A stretch of 64,000 bases of DNA from Corylus avellana (lineage: Eukaryota; Streptophyta; Magnoliopsida; Fagales; Betulaceae): positions 24,601,049-24,665,048 of the forward strand of contig NC_081544.1 in NCBI RefSeq assembly GCF_901000735.1, given 5' to 3'. Shown one piece after another: positions 23,804 to 35,545 of this stretch (position 1 is its first letter; the number at the start of each line of letters is the position of its first letter). The notes below the pieces were generated by a model that did no database searches, was not told the DNA's origin, and saw only the letters and a list, made by a program, of their open reading frames with translations. The position numbers and the translations under genes were made by a program.

Positions 23804-25266
23804 TAACAAAGAACATTCTGGGGTGGATTTGTACAAAACTATATGAAAAAAATTTGGAAAGAAGAAAGCTGGAAAAGTGCAGTTTGAACCATGATCAAAA
23901 GCCATTCGAATGGAACTCCTTCAGGGAGTGAGAGAGAGCTTTGTTAGAAGAGAGTGAGAAATTCGTTTGGGAAGTAACATCCGAACACACTCATAAATTC
24001 CAGATGGCGGCTAAGGTGTCCTTTTTAGTCTTTTAATATTTTATCTTTCGTTAAAAAATAATTTGGGGAAAATGTACTAACAGTTGCGATTTGGCCCCTC
24101 TTTTAGATGTTGGTGGTAAAATAGACAAAAATGGCATGTGTGACTTACAAGTGCATGTTTTAAACTTGAAAAATCCAAATTATCTCTAGTTTTGGAGGGA
24201 AAATGTAATAATTTTATTTCTAAAAAAGAAAAAGAAAGAGAGGAAGGGCTGAGAGATGTTTGAACATCCTCGAAGGATTTTGGGGGTCGCCGAACACCCC
24301 TTCAAGCCTAAGGAGTGGTTCAAACCCTCAAAGCCTATTGAGCAGCCACTCCCTTTTTTGGGATGGCCGAACCAGGGTTGACCAGCCCCTAGAGTCTTTT
24401 AGAGATGGCCTAATTGAGGGGGTGTTAGGCAATAGGCTTTTGGGGATGGTCGAACCATCCCTCAACCTTGATTCAGCAATTCCTAAAAGCCTTTAGGGGG
24501 TGATTGTCCACCCCTTCAACCTTTAAGGGATTGTCACCCACCCCCAAAGGCCTTCAGGATATGGTCGACCACCTTCTCAGCATTGAGGGGTGTTTGGCCA
24601 CCCCATAAAGTAGTTGACCACCCTAAACCTTCGTCCCTCTCTCTCTCTCTCTCTTAAAAAAATTGTTACATCTTTGCCTCCAAAATGGGATAATTTGGAT
24701 ATTTCAAGTCTAATATATGCACTTGTAACTTAGTACAAAATTTGCCATCCATTTTAATGCCAACATCTAACGGTGGAGCCAAATCACAATATTATGATAG
24801 TTTAAAGGAGTCTACTGTCACAAATTGGTAGTTTAGGAGTGTATTTGTGAATGTAGTTGGGCATTTTATGTCCAAAATATGCACGTTTAGGTCATTTGCA
24901 CTATTTTCCATCCATTTTAATGCCACCAGCTAATGAACATACCATTTTGCAACAAAATGGTAGTTTGGTGGCATCTTTCCCAAATAATTTACTATGTTTC
25001 CTTGTGTGAAGAAATAGAATTTTGGTTTAGTTTTTTTATTCTTTCCTTATTTTTAAGAGTCATCAATAACCTCTTTAATTAAGAGTCGATTAGAGTTTTT
25101 ATTGTAGCCTATATATAGGCATGTATTGAACATCAAATTAGGTTTTTTTTTTAAATGATATTTCAATAAACTTTACTCAAGAGAGAGTTTTTCCTTTTCC
25201 TGGTATATTCCAAATCTAAGAGGGTTTAACCTTATTTAGCCTTTGTTCCTACACCTTTCACCATGT
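23804..25266 (+). mobile_element. Degenerate LTR (copy A), interrupted by a MULE-type element
   Basis: 23804-24064 and 24982-25266 align to the LTR copy at 27539-28066. Shared blocks are GGATTTG.ACAAAA.TATATG, AAAGCCATTC, AAATTCCAGATGG, TTCTTTCCTT.TTTTTAAGAGTCAT, TTATTGTAGCCTATA.ATAGG and AGAGGGTTTAACCTT. ATTGGTATCAGAGTG follows at 25269, a tRNA-Met-type primer-binding site. The LTR is therefore on the plus strand. The 5' boundary is approximate. Confidence 0.75.
24065..24981. mobile_element. MULE-type MITE inserted in LTR copy A
   Basis: Ends GGGGAAAATGTACTAAC and GGCATCTTTCCC are inverted-like, with extended inner arms (AAGTGCATGTTTTAAACTTG versus CAAGTCTAATATATGCACTT). An exact 9-bp TSD AAATAATTT lies at 24056-24064 and 24982-24990, and removing the element restores the LTR alignment. 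The core at 24280-24620 is rich in GGGGTGGC-like and CCACCCC units. No transposase. Confidence 0.85.
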
Positions 25267-27490
25267 CAATTGGTATCAGAGTGTGAATTTTGCCCAACTA
25301 TTATGGAGTTGTAGGAAGATTTCCCATCAATATTGCTCATGGGGACACAGCCATTGGGGCAGCTATTGGGGGACAGAGGCAGCAGATAGCGAAGATTTGC
25401 AATATGCTTGCAAGACTTGTAGCTAACCAAGGTCACACTACCACAAATTACAGGTTAGAAATGTTGTTTGGGGCTACCTATTGACAGACATGTACACCAT
25501 CAACCCATGAACGGGTTATGCACCGAAGATGTTGCTCGCGACCTGTCTATTTACAGACATGCTCAAAGCAACCCTTTCCACATGCTATGGAGTGACCCAT
25601 TCATATTTGCTCTTGTGAGCCCCTCATCTACAACGAATTTTAACCATGAATATAAGGGGAGCACAATTGAAGTGAATAAGGCTTTTGCTGAACAAAAAAG
25701 AATAAGAAGATAAAGATGAAAGCATGATGAAAGTGACTGACTGAAATAACGCTTCACCTCAAAAGATGATAGACATGTGGAAGTAATTTTAAAGGTACCT
25801 ACACGTGAAGGGAAATAAAGTGCAATGGAAGATCCCCAAAAACTTTACCTTGAAATTGTGACTTGGTTGTCAAAGATAGAGAAAGTGTTAGGTTTTTCGT
25901 GTTGACAAATTTAGTGTCAAAATATATGGAGTTGTACGTTTTAAGGTTCAGGTTTAAGTCTTTGTTAAAGTGCAGTTCAAGACTTGGTTGACAATTGAAG
26001 AACAAAAGCTGGCGATTGCAACCTCGATCAAAACGTGTTCAATTGGGATAGTTTTTAAAGTCTCAATGTGAGAACCAAAATGTCTCAATCGCAAGTTTGA
26101 TCGAAAGGGGATAGAATGAGGTCATGAAGACATTTTGGGCTTGTTTGAGAACACTTTTTGGGGAAGTTTTTTCCTTTTAGCAAAAAAAAAAAATAAAAAA
26201 AAATTAATAAACAACTCCAAACACTCAAAACTACTGCCATCTTTATGTCATATTATAACACTTTATCAACCAAAAAGTAAAAAACACCCTCTAAATCAAA
26301 AGAAAGTTCAAGTTCTAGAAAGGCCTGATCACACAAACTATCATACCTTGTTTGAATGCAACTGAATCACAATGTTTCACACGTCTCACATAATGCCCCG
26401 ATTGCAATCACAATCAAAGCTCGTTTGATTGGTGCTACGCCATGGTGTTTCACAGAATGCCTTGATCGCAACCTCGATAGATCACCGCTATGCATTCTTT
26501 GTGAAACCCTAGTTCTAGATCGATTGAGACTAATTCCCATTAGATCGAGACAACTGTACCTTGTTTAATTTTTTAACCGAATTACTCATTAAATCTTAGT
26601 TTTCTCCCCATCTATATAAGCCTCACAAGCCACAAATTTCAAAATTTAGAAAGACTATTTTTCATTGTTCTAGGAGAGGTTCCTAAACACTTTTTTTTTT
26701 TTTTTTGGATAAGTTTTGGTGCATTAGTGCTGGTATGATCACACCCGGGATCCTAAATACCTTTGAGCCTAAATAGTTCCAATACCTCTCCTTGATTCTC
26801 ATTAAACCACAAAAAAAAGAGTTCAGCCACCAAGTTGTAGTGGACAAGGTTTGTTTGTAAAGGAGATTCTTGTAAAAGAAGGTCAAAGGTTCTAGAGCCA
26901 CTACACTGGGAGGCAAGCGAGTCGTTTGCTGGGGTTACAAGTCAAGGTTTACAAAGGTTTTATATGTTGAGTAGTTGTAACACAAGTCTTCGATAGTGGA
27001 TTGTTTTGGTGTTGGTTGGTGCCCAGAATAGTTTTTTTTTTTTTTTTTTTTTTCTTGAAGAATTCTTCAAAAGTTTCCACTTTATTATCAAAACTTTTGT
27101 GTTGGTTGGTTTTATGCTTGTTTCGATTTTGGTGATTATCTTTGCGGTGTTTAGTTTTAAAGTTGATAACTTTGCTAATTTGAATTATGTGATAAGGTTG
27201 AGATAATATATGATTTGTCACAACTTGAGGTCTAAAGTATATTTTTCAGAAAGCATCTATAGATCCAAGTTTCAACCACTTCTTCGAAATCTTTGAAATA
27301 TATAAATCATGGTTGATTGAAAAAAAAAATTAAAAAATTAAAATGAGACTACTACAAATCAGGAGAGACTACTTTTTTTTTTTTTTTGGGCTTCGAATTA
27401 GTGACCTTAAGGAGAGCCTACTTGCCACTTGACAAAAGTAGTCAACATATGAATGGTTTAAAAACCATCCTCGAGGATGAGTTTTTTTAA

Positions 27491-27526
<36 letters not shown>

Positions 27527-27538
27527 AGTAGAGGAGAC
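25267..27538 (+). mobile_element. Internal region of a decayed LTR element, plus other LTR-like debris
   Basis: After the primer-binding site, a short open stretch at 25290-25484 (VGRFPINIAHGDTAIGAAIG, ARLVANQGHTTTNYRL) and 25468-25713 may be gag remnants, without recognisable motifs. From about 25850 the sequence has repeats of the GATCGCAACCTCGATC type and a TATATAAGCC promoter-like site (26612), reminiscent of Copia LTRs. No reverse transcriptase, integrase or protease was found. Confidence 0.4.
27490..27523. repeat. (ATT)n microsatellite
   Basis: Run of ATT trinucleotides just before LTR copy B. Confidence 0.95.
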
Positions 27539-28066
27539 TGATGTAGGACACTTTGGAATGGATTTGCACAAAATTATATGGAAAAAAAAAAAAAAAAAAA
27601 AATTCAGAAAAGTGCAGTGTTCAAACGATGGTCGAAAGCCATTCAGACAGAACTCATCCAAGAGATCATAGGAAGTTTGATTGAATGGTGGGTCAACATG
27701 GAAAGTAGCTTTCAAATGCTTGCACAAATTCCAGATGGTGGGGCTAGGTTTTATTTTTAATCTTCTTATTCTATCCTTATTTTTAAAAATAATAATAACA
27801 TTTCTTATGTGAGAAAATAGAGTTTTGGATGTTTCTTTTATTCTTTCCTTGTTTTTAAGAGTCATTTGTAATCTTCTTTAATTTGGAGTCAACTAGTGTT
27901 ATTATTGTAGCCTATAAATAGGAGTAGAGTAATGCTACATCAAAATTATAATTGTTATTATGATATTTTAATAAATTTATTCAAAAGAGAGATTCTTTCT
28001 TTCGTGGTGGATTCCATATCTGGGAGGGTTTAACGTTGCTTAGTCCATTAAACTATGACCTTATGA
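27539..28066 (+). mobile_element. LTR copy B
   Basis: Starts TGATGTAGGACACTTTGG and aligns along its length to copy A without the MULE insertion. A CCTATAAATAGG TATA-like site lies at 27911. It is followed by TTATGATATCAAG, which aligns to the primer-binding site after copy A, so it may be a second 5' LTR rather than the matching 3' LTR of one element. Confidence 0.7.
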
Positions 28067-28818
28067 TATCAAGAAATATGTAATGCCAAGAACTACATGA
28101 AAGTATCTTTTTGCAAGTTATCCTTTGAAAAACATATGTGTACTTGTATAACATTAAACAATAGAACATGTCTAGACTAACTACAATCAATATCCAAAGA
28201 AACTAAGGGAAAGTATCAGAAAAATTGTTCAAAAATAATGGAATTAAATTAGCAAAACATACGAGGCAATGGATTGTGACTTTGCAACTAGATTAAGAAA
28301 ACAGTATATTTGCAAGATATCCCTCAACTTCCAAGCTATATGTGCTAATAAAGAATAACTTAATAACATGTAAGCTTAAGCTATTTGAATTTTCAATTGT
28401 AGGGTTAATTGTTGTCACCCAATTGCTGATTGCATTTTAATTAGTGGTTTTATACTTGGTAATCATATTGTGAAAGAACAAGCTGATTGCATGAAGAATC
28501 AGAAAACCAAACTTTTACTACTAACACAATTTCTTCTGAAATAATGAGGAACCCCGTGGCATATAGAAGAGCCACAATCACTATGGTCGATTTGCTTATG
28601 CTGATGGACTGCAATAAGTTAGATAGTATTTTGGGGGCCTATAAAATGAATACAGAACCCTACTTCCTTAGCTAAAAATTCAACTTTATAAGTATAATAC
28701 AAAGGGAAAAAAGAACTCATATCATACACACACATGTAAACAACCTAGGACCATATTACTTTCAAAACAAAATGAATTATGAGAATAAGAAATGAAGCAA
28801 CATATTACAAGTGTAAAT
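28067..28818. other. Unassigned sequence between LTR copy B and the hAT relic
   Basis: AT-rich with short open frames only (for example 28487-28675). I could not relate any of it to a known gene or element. Confidence 0.5.
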
Positions 28819-30285
28819 GGCCAAATCGATAGATTTAGAGGCTTAAGGCGACTAGTTTAATTGAGGCCCTTTTTCTTATATTTAAATATTAATTATATAA
28901 TACTTAATATTATATTTAAAATAAAAAATAAAATAAAATAAAAAATCAGTATTCTCGCTTTTTGGGATGCAAAATTACTAATTAAGTTTTTATATTCAAG
29001 TTTTTTTAACACCTCTTTTTCAATTGATAATATGGCTAATCAACTTAATCTTTCTTGTTACATTGTTGGTCTTAGATAGGATTTTATCAATCTTAATATT
29101 GGAAAACTTATTTCTGCAGAAGCAACTGCAACACTTATTTGTCAATAAAATTCTATAAGCGACACATGCATTGGGAAAAGAATAACCGACCACCCCAATG
29201 GGTGGTCAAGCCACCCACTTTATTTTTCATATTTTTTTATTTTGTTTTAAGTTTAAAATTATAAAATAATATATATGGGTGTTTTTGAAAAATGTATTCC
29301 ATTCCTTAAGGATTAGCTAAGCCACTCATTTTTTGAGTGGCTTAGCTAATTCCCAATAATAGTGTGTTACCAAATAAAGGAATAGCTATACCTAGGATTA
29401 GTTAGTCCATTCCAAGGGTCTATTCTGCAAACCAAACGGGGCCTAAGTCTTTTTATATAGTTTAATATGTCAATTAGAGCACTATCCTCCATTTGTAAAA
29501 TTTCTTTTAGAAGTTTTAGATCTGAAAATAAATATAAACCATCAATATTATAATAGATATAATGTTTTAGAAAACTTTCAAGATTAAGACAATTTTTTGC
29601 AAACTATCATCATCAAGGTCCTGAATTGGCAATTGTTAGACAATCATGAAACTGAAGAAGAGGAGAAGAATTCAATTTTGAATAAGACTTGAAGGGAAAA
29701 ATAAAGAGAGAAATGGAAAGTTATAAAGAGTTATTTGTAATCGAATATGATGAGGAAAAGAAAAGCTGGACGTTGAAGACTTTTTGAGCGTTTAACTCTC
29801 TGTTGCACAATGCAAACAGTGGGAATTTATGCACTTTAAAGACTATTCGTTAGCATTTAATTCAAAAAAAAAAAAGTTACGCATCTTAGACTTAGAGACT
29901 TTCATGAATGTGAAAACAGGACTTTCGAAATTAGTAAACAACTGGGACTTTCCAAGAATTTATGAACGTTGAGACTTTCCATGAATATAATCTTAGAGAC
30001 TTTCCAAAATTGTGGACAATTTTGCCATTCTAAATGCACCAAATGGAGGAAATGGAGGGGATTTGAAATAGAGAGATCCTTTTCCTTCAAATTAGTAATT
30101 ATTTTTTTAACCATAATTGGAGGCCTTAATTAGAGATTATTTACTAATTATTTACCATATTAGAGCTTAAACAACCTTTTTTTAGGACTCATTCTATTGG
30201 GGCCTAAGGCGACCGCCTAAGTTGCCTAAGGCTTGCCGACAAAAAACAAAAAACAAAAGTTGCCTAAGGCTTCAACCGGCCTAGA
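28819..30285 (-). mobile_element. hAT-superfamily transposon relic with transposase remnants
   Basis: The minus strand carries decayed pieces of the hAT C-terminal dimerisation region: around 29640-29460 DLKLLKEILQMEDSALIDIL and around 29140-28960 VAVASAEISFPILRLIKSYL then QERLS, LAILSIEKEVLKKLEYK. The ASAE-F--L-LIKSYLR-TM pattern is diagnostic. Stops interrupt it. GTGTAAAT stands at 28811-28818 and 30286-30293, an exact 8-bp TSD as hAT elements make. Subterminal GGCTTAAGGCGACTAG and GCCTAAGGCGACCGCC repeats occur at both ends. A further insertion of about 270 bp (29165-29440) splits the transposase. Confidence 0.8.
29165..29440. mobile_element. Small insertion inside the hAT relic, with a perfect hairpin
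   Basis: It separates two transposase pieces and ends AACCAAACGGGGCC, a typical MITE terminus. It contains a perfect 16-bp-arm hairpin (TTAGCTAAGCCACTCA at 29313-29328 and its complement at 29334-29349) and a GGGTGGTCAAGCCACCC block at 29201-29217. The left end is uncertain. Confidence 0.5.
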
Positions 30286-30740
30286 GTGTAAATATAAAAA
30301 TACAGAGAAAAGTTAAATTATATATATAAAATAAATAAATAAATAAAACAGAAATAACTTCTTGATTTCCCTTCAAGAAACCCTACTAGGACCATTCCAT
30401 CCTAGAATGACTCACTCTAAATACAAACTATTTGAATGGAATTTGATCAAATCATATATCGAGAATAAAAAAGAAAAATTAAGCTCCTTTCTACAAATCG
30501 TAGCAAATATATTCATATTCATGTCTCAAGTAGATAGATTACATCATAAAAAAAAAGTTAAAAAACCTAAAGATGTCAGGTACTCTTAGTCCTTAATTCG
30601 CAAAGCCTTAACTCAGAAATCAGGGAAAAAACAAACAAGAACACCATTATGATTCCAAGAAATGCAAGCTTCAGAAGCTACTCAGAGACGAAGCAATGAA
30701 CTCACGGCAAAAGCAACAAAATTAAAGAAAACCCACATAC

Positions 30741-30960
30741 CTCTCCTCCCTTGAATCCATAAGAATTGCTGTCCTTCAGGCTTCAGCCCCTTCTTTTACT
30801 ATAAACGCCGCTCCAATAAGCGCAGTACAACCCAAAAGAAGGAAAATAATAAATGAAAGAACCTGAGGAGAAACAGAACCAGAGAGAGAGAGATACAGAG
30901 AGAGAGAGAGAAGGCGTGATGAATCTTAAAGACTGTGCAAGAGACAGATAGAGAGAGAGA
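30741..30960 (-). other. Candidate 5' UTR exon and leader (TZP?)
   Basis: On the minus strand, a GA-rich leader (30880-30970) is followed by TTATGGATTCAAGGGAGGAGAG and a strong donor, GTATGTGG, at 30740. An ATG at 30760 would give a few residues (MDSREE) but does not splice in frame to the TZP start with the acceptors I could see, so it would be a short upstream ORF. It lies upstream of TZP in the same orientation, with no other gene between. Assignment to TZP is inference. Confidence 0.35.
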
Positions 30961-31065
30961 GAGATTCTGAGTTACAAAGCGCCCGCCATGCGTCCGGCTA
31001 CCGCAGTTACATGAAGCTCTGCACCTCTTTTCCCAAGATTCTAACGTTATGAGGTTAAGGGAACT

Positions 31066-31073
31066 CCACGTGG
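31066..31073. promoter_or_regulatory. Palindromic G-box CCACGTGG
   Basis: Perfect G-box about 100 bp upstream of the GA-rich candidate leader at 30.9 kb. G-boxes bind PIF, HY5 and related factors; light-phased control of TZP would fit, but the link is not shown by sequence alone. Confidence 0.4.
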
Positions 31074-31136
31074 CGCATCGCCTGCCAATAAAACTAATTT
31101 ATTCATAGAATAACAGCAGTGACGTATCGCGAAGTG

Positions 31137-31162
31137 AGAGTGAGAGAGAGAGAGAGAGAGAG
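31137..31162. repeat. (GA)n microsatellite
   Basis: GAGAGA run upstream of the candidate leader; shorter GA runs at 30884-30911 and 30949-30963. Confidence 0.9.
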
Positions 31163-32189
31163 GAGAGAGCTGTACATCAGTTGTGAAGATGTGTGTCCCT
31201 GTGTTTTGTTTTTAATTGATTTTTATTTTTTTTAATTGTGATGTAATTTTTAAAATTATTAAATAAGTAAAAAATTAATAATAATAATTTTAAATTTAAT
31301 AATTATTTTAAATGTTACATTACAGTTAAAAAAATACTAAAAACTAATTAGAAGAATACCAAATATTTTTCATTCTGTTTTCACCTCGATCTAAAGTGCA
31401 TATTTACGTGATTAATTAACCAAGTTTATGCCTTTTAAGTCAATGGAGAATATTTTTTGCTTTTTTACTCGAAAAGGAGTTTATCGTTACACACTTGTCA
31501 TGTCAACTTCTCCTTAACTACTTTTTAGTGTTTCTTAATTTTTAATTAGTGTCTTCATCTCTCTCTTAATTTGAACCCTTGACTTGGGGTAATGTCCACC
31601 CAATTAATCGCTTTCTTTGATAAAACTTTTCTATTTAATTTTCGTTTTTTAAATACTTATAATTATTTTTATTATTATTATTATTATTGACATATCTACA
31701 AAAAAAAAAAAAAAAAATTCAAACTAGTAACTTTTACTTTATAAACCGTAGTTTACAATCAATTAAACTACTTTTTGAGAACAATTACTTTTATTATTGT
31801 GGTATGTTAGAATACTTTAATAAAAAAAATTAAAAAAAAAAAGAAAAAAAAAACCCGATTAATTAAAAGACCATGAGGGTTATAAGATATAGAGTAAAGT
31901 AAATCTATAAATCACCCTATCATCCCCCTCCCATCTCCCAATTTCATTAAAAATAAATAAAAAAGGACAAGTAAAGAAAGAAGATAATGCTTGGAAAGAA
32001 GAAAAAGAAATAAAGACAAAAAAAATACTAAAAGCCTACGTACACCTTTGAAGCAACAAGATAGATGAACACAAAATAAAATATATATAAAAAAAAAAAA
32101 AAGAAACAAAGTGACAAAACGTCTTTCATATCACTCAATTAAATTGCATTGACAAATGAGATGATCTGCAATTTGAAAAATGAAAAGAC

Positions 32190-32190
<1 letters not shown>

Positions 32191-32223
<33 letters not shown>
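32191..32223. repeat. (AAT)n microsatellite
   Basis: About eleven AAT units. Confidence 0.95.
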
Positions 32224-33359
32224 GATTGATCATCTGAATCTGTGGACCACCGTGGTAATGTGGATGATGTTGGCTCAAGGGATTCCAACCACAAACCTGA
32301 CTAGTTGAGGCTTGGACTATTCAAAGCCACCAAATACAGAGTGGTGGGGGGAGGGGAGTCCCTTTCAAGCAGTGAGACATGAAGTCGTGCAATTGCCGTT
32401 GCTGTTGTACAATAATCCACAACACACAGTTTCTTTCGCCATAAAGTTTTTGATAACATTTTGTGATTCTGAAAGCTGTCCATGATTTTGATCGCCAATT
32501 GCTACTTGTGCAGGTATAAAGCCAAGCCACTGCAATTTGCACTCACCATGCATACAACTAGCTACCTTTTTTCTTTTCTTTTCTTTTCTTTTTTTCAACA
32601 ATTAATACAGAAAAATAGAAGGGAATCTAATGGAGGAAAAGTGTAATGGTTAAGTGATTAAATTTATCTATTTCTATCAGTTTAAACTTTTAGGATAACT
32701 GGTAATTTAATAAAGATTTGCATACAAGTACTTATTATATGGTTGTGTTTTAATTAAAAATAGTTAAAAAGAGTATGATCAAGTGGGTGTAATTGGTTTC
32801 TTTATTTATTTATTTATTATATTTTTTTTCTTATAACTTAAAGCAAAATGAAAAAAGTGGTTAAAGTCTCATGTTGTCTTCTTCTAGCCGGCCCTAAGCA
32901 AAATGAAAAACTGCTCCCTCCTCCTTTCCCCTTTCCCCTCCCTCCTACTCTCCTCTTTTTTCTTCCTCCTTCCTTCCTTTTTTTTTTTTTTTTTTGGTTT
33001 TTTTGACTAGTCATGTTACTCCGGCCATCCATTTGCTTATGATGCGCTAAATCCATCCGCCCTCCACCGTCTTGTGCCGCTCTTTGCCTCTTCAGAATCG
33101 GTTGGGCTTTTATAGTTTTGAAAAACTAGATTTAGTTTCCTCAACTAGTTTCGCTTAGCCACGCGCTGGCCCACCGTACTCCCCAACTCCTCAGTTGCCC
33201 ATCGGTGCAAAATAGCTCTATCTCGTCCACCACGCGCTGGCTAATGAGCTTCGCCTCCTTCGCCTTGTATCTATTTATTGGTTTTTTATTGTGTTTTTAT
33301 TATTATTATTTTTTATTATTTTTTAATAAAGATTTGACTTCTCCTTAGACTTGCTTTCA

Positions 33360-33720
33360 TAAGCGATCTTTGGGGTGAAGGTTTTTGCCTTAGCCTTTAT
33401 GTCGAGGAGGATTAATTTCGGTGTGAGGGTTTTGCTCTTATGACCGGAAAAATAAAAAGTTGAGAATATGACCTACCTATATATTAGATCGAGTCTGTGT
33501 CAAGCAAATCTGTTTTATAACTGAAGTTTGAACATGAGTTTGCGGATGTTGAAGTCATAGATAGGACTTGATTGTAAGATTTTTTATGTTTGTCTCTATG
33601 ACGTTGTAACTTCATAACCTTAACTATGATTTATCTTAAATTTATGCTTTATGATGTAATAATTTTATACTCTTAATTTTTTTCAATGAATGAGAATGAA
33701 ATATTTCCTTTAAAAAAAAT
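33360..33720 (+). repeat. Retroposon-like 3' end, copy 1
   Basis: Aligns to 50690-51045: GATGTTGA.GTCAT.GATAGG, TTGTAACTTCATA.CTT, CAATGAATGAG.ATGAAAT then CTTTAAAAAA. Both copies end in an A-rich tract, as poly-adenylated retroposons do. No coding capacity in this copy. Confidence 0.6.
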
Positions 33721-35185
33721 AAAAACAAAACAAAACAAAATAAAAAGGTAGGTGGGAGTTGATAAGTGAGCAATAAATTGTTACCAAAACGGAGTTTGGG
33801 ATTAGATTAGGGCAGGCTTGCTTAAAAAGATGGCAAATTTTGACTTTAAATAATGTTGTTTTTATCATTAATTAAAAAATTACTATTTTTAGAAGGTTTT
33901 TATTTCTCTATATATGGGCCTTTTATTACTATATATTTGAGAGATTTTATTTGTATCTTTTAAAACCTTAAGCAACCGCCATATCTGCATAATCCTTGAG
34001 CCGCTCCAGTACCTTTAAGCTGACATTAATGCATGTGCGCGCGCCGCGCGATACCGCAAACAAACGGACACGGTAACATACATACGTGATCATACGTCTT
34101 CGTCTTGTTTGTTTGTTCTTGGCGGCCCCCGTCAGAGCTTTAAACACATGTACAACCAAAACCAAAACCAAAAGCTTTATTATCTCATTGATTCATTCTG
34201 GTAAAGTACTGGGCATGAAAGTAAGTTCAGAAACAAATAAATTACCTGTAAATTGATTGAGTGTTGTTTGGGATATATACAACACAAGTCATTTACAACA
34301 CGTTGTACTCTACTGAAATGTGAAGTGAGAATGGGAGGCAAATAAATATAAAAGCATTAAATAAATGGAACAACACAAAGTTTGATTTCCTGGCATGAAT
34401 CTTAATTTCCCACAACCACCACTAAGAATATGAGAATGAGTGGTTAGAATGTGACACGTACCCCCCAATTTGGGAGAAGTGAGGGAATAAAAAATCTCAA
34501 ACACACAATCCAAGAGGCCAGAGTTTTAATTCCCTGCAGCATGTCCTATGACAAAAATCCAAGGGCCACATGAAAACGAACAATACTGCTCAGGGCAGAT
34601 CCCTGGCATCCCCATCCTTGGCCCCTCCATGTTATACATTCTCCTCCATCCTCATCAAACGGCCAAATCGAAGGGGATGTAAAGTGCCGTGTGCGACAAT
34701 ATCACCATGATTGATGGGCTATATCACGGTTGATAGCTCGCACTCAGATCTGATGTGCAATTTGCCGTTCTATCTGTAAATCATACGTGTCATATGGTTC
34801 AGTACTGGTCATAATCATAGTCATGTCATAATGGTGCCACGCGGTTGAACTTGTTAAAACATGGTGCACATGCTATTTCATAAAAATATCATGCATACTT
34901 TAGCCATTCATGAGTTCATAGTCATGCGTTCATAATTTGCATGTGTACATTTTCATGATCAAGGAAATTTAAAACATCATGGTATTTAAAGTATGAGGCA
35001 CCATGGCATCTAACACACAGAAGGAAGAATTTATAATGGTAAACATAACTTTTTAATACGCGTATTAGAAACTAATAATCTGTTTGTATCGACGTAAAAT
35101 GTTTTTCAGTTTTTGGTGTTTACGAAAAATCACAAATATATATATATATATATATATATTAAATTTTAAATTATGAAAATGCCTC

Positions 35186-35545
35186 AACTAGGTCCCGGTC
35201 ATGTCCTAACTAAGTCCTGATGGTGTCCTAATTGAGTCCCAACGGTGTTCAACAAGTCCAAGTCCCGATAGGGTTCTGATCAGGTCCCAGTCGGGTCTCG
35301 ATGCGATCCTGGTCAAGTACCGATCGTGCCCTGGCAAGGCCTCAATCAAGTCCCGATGGGGTCTCAGTCAAGTCCCAACAAGGTCCTAGTCAAGCCCTGG
35401 TAGGGTCTCTGTCAAGTCCCGGTAGGGTTTCTGTCAAGTCCCAACGAGATCCCGATCGAGTCCCATCACAGTCTTGGTGGAGTCTTGACCAGGTCCAAGT
35501 AATGTTCCGGTCAAGCCTCAATGACATCCTAACTGAGTCTGTCGA
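35186..35545. repeat. Degenerate minisatellite, about 19-20-bp unit
   Basis: About 18 imperfect repeats of the GTCAAGTCCCGATAGGGTCT type (TCAAGTCCC-GG-TCC register). The open frame across it is a by-product of the unit. Confidence 0.85.

Larger units (their letters stand above)
22073..30740 (-). other. Probable 5' UTR intron region of TZP, occupied by transposons
   Basis: No coding exon was found here on the minus strand. Most of it is the degenerate LTR elements (23804-28080), the MULE-type insertion and the hAT relic. It is an intron only if the exon ending at 30741 belongs to TZP; otherwise it is TZP upstream sequence. Between 22073 and 23800 I saw no repeat or gene. Confidence 0.35.

Noticed and set aside
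32301..32601. Three overlapping minus-strand frames of 65-78 codons
   Set aside because: Mutually overlapping, no motif, no splice signals in a consistent arrangement.
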